64,000 nt of DNA from Streptomyces sp. NBC_01803 (GTDB lineage Bacteria > Actinomycetota > Actinomycetes > Streptomycetales > Streptomycetaceae), in NCBI RefSeq assembly GCF_035917415.1, contig NZ_CP109073.1, positions 5,760,001 through 5,824,000 of the forward strand, given 5' to 3'. Positions 38,867-46,940 of the stretch are shown piece by piece. Position 1 is the stretch's first letter. Every line of letters starts with the position of its first letter. Position numbers and translations under genes: made by a program. The notes below the pieces were generated by a model, which worked only from the letters and a program-made list of their open reading frames with translations, was not told where the DNA came from and did not search any database.

Positions 38867-40072
38867 GTGGGCGGCGCGAGGGCCGGTATCCGGCGCGGTG
38901 GTGCGGTGCGGCGGGCGATGCGGGGGCGCGATCCGGGGGAGGCGCATCGTGCCGTGACGCCGTTGGAGCTGCTGTTCGACCTGACGTTCGTGGTCGCGGT
39001 CGCGCAAGCCGCCGCCGAGCTGCACCACGCGCTGGCGGAGGGGCACGTCGGCACGGCCCTGGCCGGGTATGCCTCGGTGTTCTTCGCGATCTGGTGGGCC
39101 TGGATGAACTTCACCTGGTTCGCCTCGGCCTACGACACCGACGATGTGCCCTACCGGCTGCTGACCCTGGTCCAGATGGCCGGGGTACTGGTCCTCGCCG
39201 CGGGCGTGCACGCCGCGTTCGGGGACGGCGACTTCACCGCCGTGGTCGTCGGCTACGTGATCACGCGGATGGCGCTGATCTCCCAGTGGCTGCGGGCCGC
39301 CGCGGGACATCCCGCGGGCCGGGCCGCGGCGTTGCGGTACGCCGTCGGCATCGCCGTGGTGCAGGCATGCTGGGTCATACGGCTGTGGACCCCTGGCGCC
39401 TGGGCCTGGACCACGTTCCTGGTGCTGGTGGCGGCCGAGCTGGCGGTGCCGGCGTGGGCGGAGTACCGCGGCCGGCCCACCGGCTGGCACCCCGGCCACA
39501 TCGCCGAACGCTACGGGCTGTTCACCATCATCGTGCTGGGCGAGGTCATCCTCGCCGCGCTGGCGGCCGTCCGGTCCGCCATGACCGAGCAGGGTCTCTC
39601 CGGCGAACTGCTGATGGTCGCCGCCGGCGGACTGCTGCTGGTCTTCTCCCTGTGGTGGATCTACTTCACCGGCGCCGACGCGGCGCTGACCAGTCTGCGC
39701 GCCGCTCTGACGTGGGGATACGGCCACTACCTGGTGTTCGCCGCCGTCGCCGCCATCGGGGCGGGGCTTGCGGTGGCCGTGGACGCCACCGAGCACCACG
39801 CCCACCTGACCGACCGGGCCGCCGCGCTGGCCGTGGCTGTGCCGGTGGTGATCGTCCTGGCCGCCGTGAGCATCCTGCACCGCCTGGCCGGCACCGGCGC
39901 CGTGGGTCACTGGCTGTGGGTGGCCGCCGGCGCTCTGGTCGTTCTGGCACTGGCCCTTGCCACCCCGGCCCTGGGGGTGGGCGGCGCGGTGCTGGGCATG
40001 GGCCTGGCCGTCGCCGGCACCCTGACCGCCAACCTGATCACCCTCCACCGCCGCGCCGCCGGCGACTACTGA
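38867..40072 (+). CDS. LtrA-family (low temperature requirement A) membrane protein
   Basis: 401 aa. The family signature RAVTPLELLFDLTFVVAVAQ appears at residues 29-48, followed by about ten to eleven membrane helices, with HIAERYGLFTIIVLGEVILA in the middle. LtrA was first described in Listeria for growth at low temperature; biochemical function is unknown. The GTG at 38867 is preferred because GGGAG is just upstream and it gives a short basic leader before the signature. Transcribed alone. Confidence 0.88.
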   Translation: MGGARAGIRRGGAVRRAMRGRDPGEAHRAVTPLELLFDLTFVVAVAQAAAELHHALAEGHVGTALAGYASVFFAIWWAWMNFTWFASAYDTDDVPYRLLTLVQMAGVLVLAAGVHAAFGDGDFTAVVVGYVITRMALISQWLRAAAGHPAGRAAALRYAVGIAVVQACWVIRLWTPGAWAWTTFLVLVAAELAVPAWAEYRGRPTGWHPGHIAERYGLFTIIVLGEVILAALAAVRSAMTEQGLSGELLMVAAGGLLLVFSLWWIYFTGADAALTSLRAALTWGYGHYLVFAAVAAIGAGLAVAVDATEHHAHLTDRAAALAVAVPVVIVLAAVSILHRLAGTGAVGHWLWVAAGALVVLALALATPALGVGGAVLGMGLAVAGTLTANLITLHRRAAGDY

Positions 40073-40089
40073 CACCGCCCCTGACCCGC

Positions 40090-40509
40090 ACGAGCCGGGC
40101 CACCTGATCGCCGTCGCGGAGGTGGCAGCCCCCCGCGCCGCCACCCGCCTCCGCCTCTCCCAGCGGGCGCTGTCCGCCTCCGTCCGTTCCCTCGAACGCG
40201 AGGTGCCTGTCCGCCCGCTCGAACGTACCGGTCCCCGTAGGGAACCGCTGCCAGCCGGACGGGCCTGGTCGAGGACGCCCGCGTCCCGCACGGGCTGGCC
40301 CGCTCCACGGTGCGCCGGGTCCGCCGCACCGGCCGCGGCGAACGGAGCCGCGGCGCCTGGGCCATACCCCGGCCGTGACCGGTGAGGAGGTCATCGCGCT
40401 GCCGCGGCAGGCCGCCGCCGCCCGCCCCGGTCCGGCCACGGACGTCAACCAGCGCTCCCCGGGGGAGCTGACGGCCGCCCTGCCGGCCGGTGACCTCGAC
40501 GTCGGACGG
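40090..40509 (+). pseudogene. LysR-family regulator, decayed
   Basis: Broken pieces of a LysR regulator: the helix-turn-helix HLIAVAEVAAPRAATRLRLS, QRALSASVRSLEREVPVRPL, ERTG, then in another frame an effector-domain piece RSPGELTAALPAGDLDVG. The intervening 100 residues and the rest of the effector domain are gone. It is not functional. Confidence 0.6.
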
Positions 40510-40529
40510 TGCCGGGCCATGGCCCCGGT

Positions 40530-40790
40530 TCCCGTCCGGGGCGATGTCGGCGAGCTGCCGCGCGCGGCGCGCGGCCCGTTCCGGGTCCTTGCCCAGCCCG
40601 CCGGGGCGGCGGAGGTTGGTGAGCCACTGCCCGATGGCCTTGCCCTCGATCGCGGCGGTCCTGGGGCGCGCGGAGCGCCGTGCTCGGCGTCGTAGGCCCG
40701 CGCCGCGGCGACGTGCTTCACCCGGGCCAGGGCCGGTGCGTTCCCCGCCATGCCGATCCCTTCGAGCCACTTCACACGCTTGCGGCCCGT
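40530..40790 (-). pseudogene. Helicase-associated-domain protein fragment, frameshifted
   Basis: The frame from about 40775 reads ALARVKHVAAARAYDAEHG, and a second frame continues IEGKAIGQWLTNLRRPGGLG, KDPERAARRARQLADI. These match the repeated helicase-associated domain of large actinomycete helicases (repeat pattern A-A-R-x-Y-x-x-x-x-G ... G-x-W-L-x-x-x-R). Only one repeat survives and it is shifted in the middle. Confidence 0.6.
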
Positions 40791-40871
40791 CTCGTCGGCG
40801 TCCAGACAGCGGCAGCGGCTCTGGGCCGGTGGGAGAAGACCCCGACGCCTCGGCCGTCACCGGGAAACACG

Positions 40872-40899
40872 GATTGTCGATTGCGTATTGTTGACAATC
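40872..40899. promoter_or_regulatory. GntR-type palindrome before the RidA operon
   Basis: ATTGTTGACAAT (40887-40898) is a perfect inverted repeat with a 2-base centre, and GATTGT at 40872 pairs with ACAATC at 40894 as an outer arm. This TTGT-N-ACAA layout is typical of FadR/VanR-like GntR repressors. It lies about 90 bases before the RidA start; no GntR gene is next to it. Confidence 0.65.
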
Positions 40900-40989
40900 T
40901 TTCGGAGTGCTCGTTACCGTGGCGAGGCCGAGATCGCGGGAACCGTCGGCGCCCGGCTTCCCCGCGCCAGCCCGAGGAGGGAACCGACC

Positions 40990-41466
40990 ATGTCCTCTCA
41001 ACCTCCAGGTGAGACCGTATCCGCCCGCCTGAGCCGTCTGGGCTACGCGCTGCCCGAGCAGGCTTCAGGCAAGGAGAGGTACGTGCCGTACCGGCGGGAC
41101 GGATCGACCATCCATATCTCCGGGCAGCTTCCCTACGTGGACGGCGCACTCCCTGCTCAAGGGCATCTCGGCCGGGACGTTGACATACCTCAGGCGCAGG
41201 AGTCGGCCAGGCTCGCGGCCCTCAACGTCCTGGGGGTCGCGGCGTCAGCGGCCGGCGGCCTGGAACACGTCAGACTTGTGCAGATGCTGGTCTTCGTCGC
41301 CAGCACCCCCGACTTCGGTGACCAGTCCCGGGTAGCGGATGCGGCGAGCTCCTTCCTCCTCAAGGTCCTGGGGGAGAACGGGGAGCACGCGCGGACCGCC
41401 ATAGGTGTGGCGGCGCTGCCCCGGAACAGCCCGATCGAGATCCAGATGATCTGCACCGTCGCGTGA
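40990..41466 (+). CDS. RidA-family enamine/imine deaminase
   Basis: 158 aa of the YjgF/RidA family, with the blocks IHISGQLPYVDGALPAQGH, SARLAALNVLGVAASAAGG and RTAIGVAALPRNSPIEIQMI. RidA proteins hydrolyse reactive enamine/imine intermediates released by PLP-dependent dehydratases. The ATG has GGAGGGA upstream. The next gene is a PLP enzyme of the D-serine dehydratase type, so a joint role in D-amino-acid breakdown is a reasonable inference. Confidence 0.88.
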   Translation: MSSQPPGETVSARLSRLGYALPEQASGKERYVPYRRDGSTIHISGQLPYVDGALPAQGHLGRDVDIPQAQESARLAALNVLGVAASAAGGLEHVRLVQMLVFVASTPDFGDQSRVADAASSFLLKVLGENGEHARTAIGVAALPRNSPIEIQMICTVA

Positions 41467-41537
41467 CACGGCTCCATGCGCGCCGGCCGATGAGATCGCT
41501 CCCCGAACCGCACTCCCGCACGCCCCGAGGACGAGCT

Positions 41538-42650
41538 GTGAAGCACCTGGAACAAGCACTGTGCGGCCTCTCCGAGCGCATCGACACCCCGTCACCCGTG
41601 GTGGTCCTGGACGCGCTGCACGCCAACATCTCGGGCATGCAGCAGTTCGCCGCTGCGCATGACATGGCCCTGCGGCCGCACGTCAAGACACACAAGTGCG
41701 TCGAGATCGGACGCCTCCAGCTTGAGGCCGGCGCGGTAGGGATCACCGCAGGCAACATCGGTGAGGCGGAGGTCTTCGCCTCGGCGGGATTCAGGGACAT
41801 CTTCATCGCGTATCCCGTCTGGCCGGCGGGAACGAAGCCCGGCCGCATCAGACACCTCGCCGAGACCGTGCGCCTGCGACTGGGAATCGACAGCCGAGAA
41901 GCCGTGGCCAGGCTCGGCGAAACGATGCGGAGCTCCCCTGGCCGCCTGGAGGTCGTCGTCGAGGTCGACTGCGGCGCCAAGCGCTCGGGCGTCGCACCGG
42001 AGAAGGCCGGCGAACTCGCTGCGTTCGCCGCCACGTGCGGCCTGCGTCCAGTGGGCGTCTACACCTATCCCGGCCACGGCGGCAGCGGCGGCGTCGACGT
42101 GCGCGCTGCCGCCGCACGTGACCAGAGCGAGGCTCTGCGGCACGCGGTGACGAGCTTCGATCAAGCAGGGATCGAAGCCCGGGTCGTGAGCGCCGGCTCG
42201 ACGCCGACGGCGGCATTCTCCACGGGAACGCCGATCAACGAGATACGACCCGGCGAGTACGTCTTCGGCGACATGGACAACCTGCGACTGGGCGCCTGCC
42301 AGCCCGAGCAGATCGCGCTCTTCCTGACGGCGACGGTGGTCAGTGACAGTGTGCCGAAGCAGGTGATCCTCGATGCGGGCACGAAGGCCCTGGGCCGGGA
42401 AGGTTCGCCGGCCAAGGGGTACGGAACAGCCCTGGGAGTGGAGGGCGGTCACCTCACCAAACTCAACGAGTACCACGGGTTTCTCACGCTGTCCGACGAG
42501 GGCGACCACCCGGCCCTGGGAACCGTGCTCGCGGTCGTCCCGAACCATGTCTGCCCAGTGGTCAACAACTTCGACGAATTGATCGTCACCAACGCGGCCG
42601 GCGACCCCGTGGCTCGATGGCCTGTTGCCGCCCGCGGTGGTTTGAGCTAG
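41538..42650 (+). CDS. PLP enzyme of the D-serine dehydratase / D-threonine aldolase family
   Basis: 370 aa. An alanine-racemase-type barrel is followed by the DSD1-like C-terminal domain. The PLP lysine is in RPHVKTHK (residues 46-53); the metal-binding His and Cys are in PNHVCPVVN near the C-terminus. Both are intact, so a metal-dependent PLP enzyme is expected. The GTG at 41538 with GAGGA before it gives the family N-terminus; a GTG at 41463 would add 25 unrelated residues. Adjacent RidA favours dehydratase chemistry (an enamine product) over aldol cleavage. Confidence 0.85.
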   Translation: MKHLEQALCGLSERIDTPSPVVVLDALHANISGMQQFAAAHDMALRPHVKTHKCVEIGRLQLEAGAVGITAGNIGEAEVFASAGFRDIFIAYPVWPAGTKPGRIRHLAETVRLRLGIDSREAVARLGETMRSSPGRLEVVVEVDCGAKRSGVAPEKAGELAAFAATCGLRPVGVYTYPGHGGSGGVDVRAAAARDQSEALRHAVTSFDQAGIEARVVSAGSTPTAAFSTGTPINEIRPGEYVFGDMDNLRLGACQPEQIALFLTATVVSDSVPKQVILDAGTKALGREGSPAKGYGTALGVEGGHLTKLNEYHGFLTLSDEGDHPALGTVLAVVPNHVCPVVNNFDELIVTNAAGDPVARWPVAARGGLS

Positions 42651-42704
42651 CGCGGCAGCCCCGCGACAGATCCAGTGCGAGCCGACTACCGAAGGAGAGA
42701 TCCC

Positions 42705-43445
42705 GTGCGCCTCGACAATGTGAAGGCCGTGATTACGGGGGCCACCAGCGGAATCGGTCAGGCCGTGACCGCCTCGTTCAGGAGAGAGGGCGCGCGCCTG
42801 CTCCTCACCGGGCGGAGGCCCACCCTCGACAGCCAAGACCCCGAGGATGTCTATCTCAGCGGTGACCTGAACGACGACTCCTTCGTCCGGGCCCTGGCGG
42901 CCAAGGCGGCACAGGACTTCGGCACCGTCGATGTCCTGGTGATCGGACATGGGCAGCAGCTCGACGCACCTCTCATCGACACCAGCCCGGCCGACGCGCG
43001 AGAGGTCCTCGACAGCAACCTGCTCAGCGCGTTCCTGGTGATGAAGCACTTCATCCCGCTCATGCCGCAGGAAGCGCGGGGTGGGTCGATCGTCTGCATC
43101 AGCTCGCGACTGGGCATCGTCGGTATGCCTGAGCAGACGCTCTATTCGGCGGCCAAAGGCGGGCTCATCATGCTCGCCCGCGGTGCGGCGGTCGAGCTGG
43201 CCGAGCGCAACATCCGCGTCAACGTCGTGGCACCGGGCCTGACCGCGACCGACGTCATCGAGGCGTCGTTCCAGAGACGTCCGGACCCCGGGGCATACCG
43301 GCGCATGCGGGAATCCTCCATCCCGCTCCGTCGTCTGGCCACGCCGGACGAGGTCGCGAACGCTGTCCTTTTCCTCGCGTCGGGAGAGTCCAGCTACACC
43401 ACAGGCGCGGTGCTCTCCGTCGACGGCGGCTATACCGCGTTCTGA
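42705..43445 (+). CDS. Short-chain dehydrogenase/reductase
   Basis: 246 aa, classical SDR. The cofactor motif TGATSGIG is at residues 13-20, the catalytic Ser is in VCISSRLG, and Tyr and Lys in YSAAKGG; the end SYTTGAVLSVDGGYTAF is complete. The GTG start has AAGGAGAG upstream. It is third in the operon after RidA and the PLP enzyme and may reduce the 2-oxo product or oxidise the hydroxy substrate; not determined. Confidence 0.92.
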   Translation: MRLDNVKAVITGATSGIGQAVTASFRREGARLLLTGRRPTLDSQDPEDVYLSGDLNDDSFVRALAAKAAQDFGTVDVLVIGHGQQLDAPLIDTSPADAREVLDSNLLSAFLVMKHFIPLMPQEARGGSIVCISSRLGIVGMPEQTLYSAAKGGLIMLARGAAVELAERNIRVNVVAPGLTATDVIEASFQRRPDPGAYRRMRESSIPLRRLATPDEVANAVLFLASGESSYTTGAVLSVDGGYTAF

Positions 43446-43822
43446 ACAAGCACCGGCCCCGAAGACGCGGCCCGTTCTTGGCGCGGCCCGACGGTCATTG
43501 GTCGGCTCCCTGCCCGTCAGTCTGCGGTGAGACACCCGGTATGCCGGGGCTGTCCTTTGACCAGTACGAACGGCCCGATAGCCGAGTCCGAGGACCGGCA
43601 CCGAGACCGACCCGCCGCCGTTTCTCCCGGGACCATGACGCTTTCGCGAACGCCTCTCCGGGAACGGTGTCAGGCAGCAGACTCACCTTCACGGCCTTCG
43701 TCCTGATCGGTGCACCTTGGCCGGAGCACATGATCAGACGAAGGCCGCCTCTACGTCTGGCGAACGCCCAGGTGAACGGCTTAGTTCGAGGCCCATTTCG
43801 ACCTCGGACCCTAAGAAAAAGC
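43446..43822. other. Gap between SDR gene and small membrane protein
   Basis: 377 bases between convergent genes. No repeat, coding motif or obvious terminator was found. Confidence 0.45.
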
Positions 43823-44002
43823 TCAGAAGTGGGGGCTACTCGTCGACGAGCTGTCGTGGGTGCCGTTGGGCTTGGCGCGGTATGGGTAGCGGCCGAGTTT
43901 CCGGCCGCGCCGCACTCGACGGCCGCCCAGCAGCAGCACGGTGAAGATGATCAGGATGAGCAGCGTGACCCCACTGCCGGCGAGTATCAGTGCCGTCTCC
44001 AT
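43823..44002 (-). CDS. Small single-pass membrane protein, 59 aa
   Basis: METALILAGSGVTLLILIIF and TVLLLGG form one membrane helix, followed by a strongly basic stretch (RRVRRGRKLGRYPYR) and a polar tail with a Ser/Thr run. The topology should leave the basic tail in the cytoplasm. No family recognised. It sits next to an IS5 fragment. Confidence 0.55.
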   Translation of the reverse strand: METALILAGSGVTLLILIIFTVLLLGGRRVRRGRKLGRYPYRAKPNGTHDSSSTSSPHF

Positions 44003-44119
44003 CGGATGAGCATATGGGGCTGGCGGCGGGTCAAGGTGGAACGTCAAGCTCCCAGTAGGGCGCGCGGTTCGTCGGCCGTGTCCGTGGCGTCGAGCAGCCG
44101 GGCGCCGTCGGGGAGCGTC

Positions 44120-44597
44120 CACCCGCGGCTACGACGCCGGAAAGAAGATCAACGGCCGCAAGCGACATATCGCCGTCGACACCTCGGGCCTCCCGGTGAT
44201 GATCACGGTGACGCCCGCCGACATGACCGACCGCGAAGCCGCCCGCGAACTCCTGTGGCGCCCACGGCTCACCCACCCCCAGATCACCCAGGTCTGGGCC
44301 GATTCCGCATACGCCGGCCAGCTCACCACCTGGGCCGAAGACCGCCTCTGGCTCACCCTGCGCACCGTCGCCCGCCCGCGCGGCGCGAAAGGCTTCGTGG
44401 TCCTGCCCCGGCGCTGGCGCGTCGAGCGCACCATCGGCTGGCTGATGAACGCCCGCCGCAACGTCCGCGGCTACGAACGCCTGCCCCAGCACGCCGAAGC
44501 ACACCTGACCTGGGCACTCATCACGTTGATGACCAGGCGCCTGACCCGCAAAGGCGCCGCCACCGCCTGGACGAAGAAGACCACCGTGGCCGGCTGA
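44120..44597 (+). pseudogene. IS5-family transposase, C-terminal fragment
   Basis: The frame shows the last two-thirds of the catalytic domain: GYDAGKKINGRKRHIAVDTS, GLPVMITVTPADMTDREAAR, the second Asp region WADSAYAG, and the Glu region RRWRVERTIGWLMNARR. No start; the 5' part is lost. On the other strand just left (44044-44118) is a stub ending ATDTADEPRALLGA that looks like the truncated end of another gene, marking the insertion point. Confidence 0.85.
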
Positions 44598-44606
44598 TCC
44601 GCCGGC

Positions 44607-45329
44607 TCATCCGCAGCACGCGTATCCGGGTCGGCAGCCGCACGCGTCTGTCGCGGTGCGGGGAGAGGGCGCCGCCGCCGCTGCCGGAACAGCGCAGCAG
44701 CCCTTGCCCTGCCAGGCATCACGGCCCTCCTTCGCGGCGATGGCGGCGATGACGAGGGCGGCGATGGGGTCGGCCCAGGTCCAGCCGAGGGTGGCGTTGG
44801 CGACCAGGCCGGCCAGGAGGACGGCGGACAGGTAGGTGCACAGCAGGGTCTGCCGGGAGTCGGCGACCGCGCTGGCGGAGCCGAGTTCGCGCCCGGCGCG
44901 GCGCTGGGCGGCGGAGAGGAAGGGCATCACGAGCAGGGAGAGCGCGGCCAGGACGATGCCGGGGAGGGAGGGGTCGGCCTCGCTGGCGTCGGCCAGGGTG
45001 CGGGTGGCGTCGAGGGTGACGTAGGCGGCCAGCGCGAGGAAGGAGACCGCGATGATCCGCAGGGTGGTCTTCTCGCGGGCCTGGCGCGCCGCGTGGTCGG
45101 CGGCGGAGAACTGCCAGGCGACCGCGGCGGCGGAGGAGACCTCGATGAGGGAGTCCAGGCCGAAGCCGATCAGCGCGGAGGAGGAGGCGAGGGCGCCGGC
45201 GGTGAGGGCGACGGCCGCCTCGATGGCGTTGTAGGTGATGGTCGTGGCCACCAGCAGCCGTATCCGCCGGGTGAGCACGTCGCGGCGGGCCAGGCCGGGG
45301 CCGAGGGACATCGGTATGTCGGCGGTCAT
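44607..45329 (-). CDS. CDF-family metal cation exporter with Cys-rich tail
   Basis: 240 aa. Five to six membrane helices with the cation-diffusion-facilitator pattern: LIGFGLDSLIEVSSAAAVAW (helix with Asp) and ANATLGWTWADPIAALVIAA (helix with Asp). The tail is unusual: KGCCAVP, then CGCRPGYACCG, giving seven Cys that could bind soft metals. The ATG at 45329 is two bases after the stop of the ArsR-type repressor gene, so both are in one operon. Cd, Pb or Zn export is inferred from the regulator. Confidence 0.88.
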   Translation of the reverse strand: MTADIPMSLGPGLARRDVLTRRIRLLVATTITYNAIEAAVALTAGALASSSALIGFGLDSLIEVSSAAAVAWQFSAADHAARQAREKTTLRIIAVSFLALAAYVTLDATRTLADASEADPSLPGIVLAALSLLVMPFLSAAQRRAGRELGSASAVADSRQTLLCTYLSAVLLAGLVANATLGWTWADPIAALVIAAIAAKEGRDAWQGKGCCAVPAAAAAPSPRTATDACGCRPGYACCG

Positions 45330-45331
45330 GG

Positions 45332-45667
45332 TCAGCAGCAGCCCTTCTCCCCGGCGTCCGGGCAGGTCCGGTCGCTCTCCACGGCGACCACGGCGGCGCG
45401 CAGGTCGTCCAGCGCGTGCCCGAGCCGTTCGTCGGCCAGCTCGTAGCGGGTGCGGCGGCTCACGGGGACGGTGACGACCAGGCCGCAGTCCCGCAGGCAC
45501 GCCAGGTGGTTCGACAACCGCGTACGGGAGATCCCCAGCGCGTCGGCGAGGTCGGAGGGGTAGGCCGGCGCCTCGCGCAGCGCGAGCAGGATGCGGCAGC
45601 GGATCGGGTCCGCCAGCGCACGCCCGAACCGGACCAGCACCTCGATGTCAGAAGCAACAGTCAGCAC
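45332..45667 (-). CDS. CmtR-like ArsR/SmtB-family metal repressor
   Basis: 111 aa winged-helix repressor with SRTRLSNHLACLRDCGLVV. From the GTG at 45667, Cys57, Cys61 and Cys102 fall at the positions I recall for the Cd(II)/Pb(II)-sensing residues of mycobacterial CmtR, which supports this start. Two more Cys end the protein (KGCC). It should bind DNA without metal and release when Cd or Pb binds. It is followed at two bases by the CDF exporter. Confidence 0.9.
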   Translation of the reverse strand: MLTVASDIEVLVRFGRALADPIRCRILLALREAPAYPSDLADALGISRTRLSNHLACLRDCGLVVTVPVSRRTRYELADERLGHALDDLRAAVVAVESDRTCPDAGEKGCC

Positions 45668-45692
45668 ACAGCCGACGCTAGTACACAACTTC

Positions 45693-45702
45693 GTGAATTC
45701 AC
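45693..45702. promoter_or_regulatory. Palindrome upstream of the ArsR-type gene
   Basis: GTGAATTCAC is a perfect 10-base palindrome 26 bases upstream of the repressor start. It overlaps the expected promoter and is the only clear symmetric site there, so it is a candidate metal-responsive operator. Confidence 0.5.
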
Positions 45703-45779
45703 AGAGGCGTGAACCAAAGCGTACTGGTGCTCCGCAGCGCGCACCCGGACTACCCCAGGTTCACAAACACCTACTACTG

Positions 45780-46834
45780 TAACGACCTTGTGCACAGTTG
45801 GCGGTGAGGCGTTGAGTTCTTGATCGTTGATCATGGTTGTGTGGTGGGGATCGCGACTCGTGCAGTGATCATCAGCGACCGGAGGATCACGGGCCTGTCG
45901 GCCGATGTGATCGCTGAACTGGTCGCGGAGGTAGGTCCGTTGTGGCACGAGCGGCACCACGCCAGGCTGGCGTCCAAGCCGCGGAAGCGGGCCGTGGGTG
46001 CCGGCGCGAAGCACCGGCTGGTGTTCGTCGACCGGCTCCTGGCCACGCTCGTTCATCTCCGCCACGGGGCCACGCATGACGTGCCGGCCTGCTGGTTCGG
46101 CGTGGACCGTTCCACGATCACCCGCGCTGTCGGTGAGGTGCGGCCCCTGCTCGCCGAGCGCGGGTGCACCATCAGCCCCGGCGTCCGGCTGCGGACCCTG
46201 GCGGAGGTCGTCGACCATCTCGGTGCCGGCGGGAAGACCGGAATCGTCGACGGCACCGAGATCCGGGTCCGTCGCCCGGCCGTGGGACGCAAGGACCGGG
46301 ACACGTTCATCTCCGGCAAGAGCAAGCAGAACGCCGTCAAGGCCATGGTCGTCACCGACGCGGACGGCCGCGTCCTGTTCTGCAGCCCGACCCGACCCGG
46401 AAGCTGCGCGGACATCACCCATGCCCGCCAGTCGGGGCTGGTCAAGCTCCTGGCCGACGGGCCCGCGATCGAAATCCTCGCGGATGCCGGCTGCCAGGGC
46501 CTGGGCGCACAGACCGCAGGGCGAGTGGTGACACCACCGCACCGCAAGTTCAGGAAGAACGCACCCGCCTGGTACGAGGAGATGCACGAGCGACAGCGCA
46601 AGGCGCACTCCTCTCGACGTATCCGGGTCGAGCACGGCATCGCCCACCTCAAGAACTGGCGGGCCCTCGCCCGCCACCTCGGCCGCCGCGAGCACACGAG
46701 CGACACCGTCCAAGCCGTCGCCGCCCTGCTGTCCCACCAGCAGACCGCAGACCTGATCCCCGCACGGCGGAAGTGAACACCGAGCCCCGCCGAAGCCCTC
46801 GACGCCTCACCGCCAACCGTGCACGAGGTCGTTA
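45780..46834. mobile_element. IS5-type insertion sequence with 36-bp terminal inverted repeats
   Basis: Left end TAACGACCTTGTGCACAGTT and right end (reverse complement) TAACGACCTCGTGCACGGTT match over 36 bases with three mismatches. The repeats continue with GGCGGTGAGGCGT. They enclose one transposase gene on the + strand. No target duplication is evident next to the ends, so flanks may have rearranged. The element appears complete. Confidence 0.88.
45841..46776 (+). CDS. IS5-family (DDE) transposase
   Basis: 311 aa from the GTG at 45841. An N-terminal helix-turn-helix (VPACWFGVDRSTITRAVGEV) precedes the catalytic domain: first Asp in KTGIVDGTEIRVRR, second Asp in ILADAGCQGLG, Glu in RIRVEHGIAHLKNW. 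The gene is intact and lies between well matched inverted repeats, so the element may still move. Upstream in-frame TTG at 45820 is a less likely start. Confidence 0.9.
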   Translation: MVGIATRAVIISDRRITGLSADVIAELVAEVGPLWHERHHARLASKPRKRAVGAGAKHRLVFVDRLLATLVHLRHGATHDVPACWFGVDRSTITRAVGEVRPLLAERGCTISPGVRLRTLAEVVDHLGAGGKTGIVDGTEIRVRRPAVGRKDRDTFISGKSKQNAVKAMVVTDADGRVLFCSPTRPGSCADITHARQSGLVKLLADGPAIEILADAGCQGLGAQTAGRVVTPPHRKFRKNAPAWYEEMHERQRKAHSSRRIRVEHGIAHLKNWRALARHLGRREHTSDTVQAVAALLSHQQTADLIPARRK

Positions 46835-46940
46835 AAGAACAAGCTGAGGGCACGAGATGGCGCCCGGCGACACCGTGGCCGCCAGGGCCTCGGGCCAACG
46901 CCCGATCACTCGACGTCAACAGCGCTGCAGGTCGATACGC

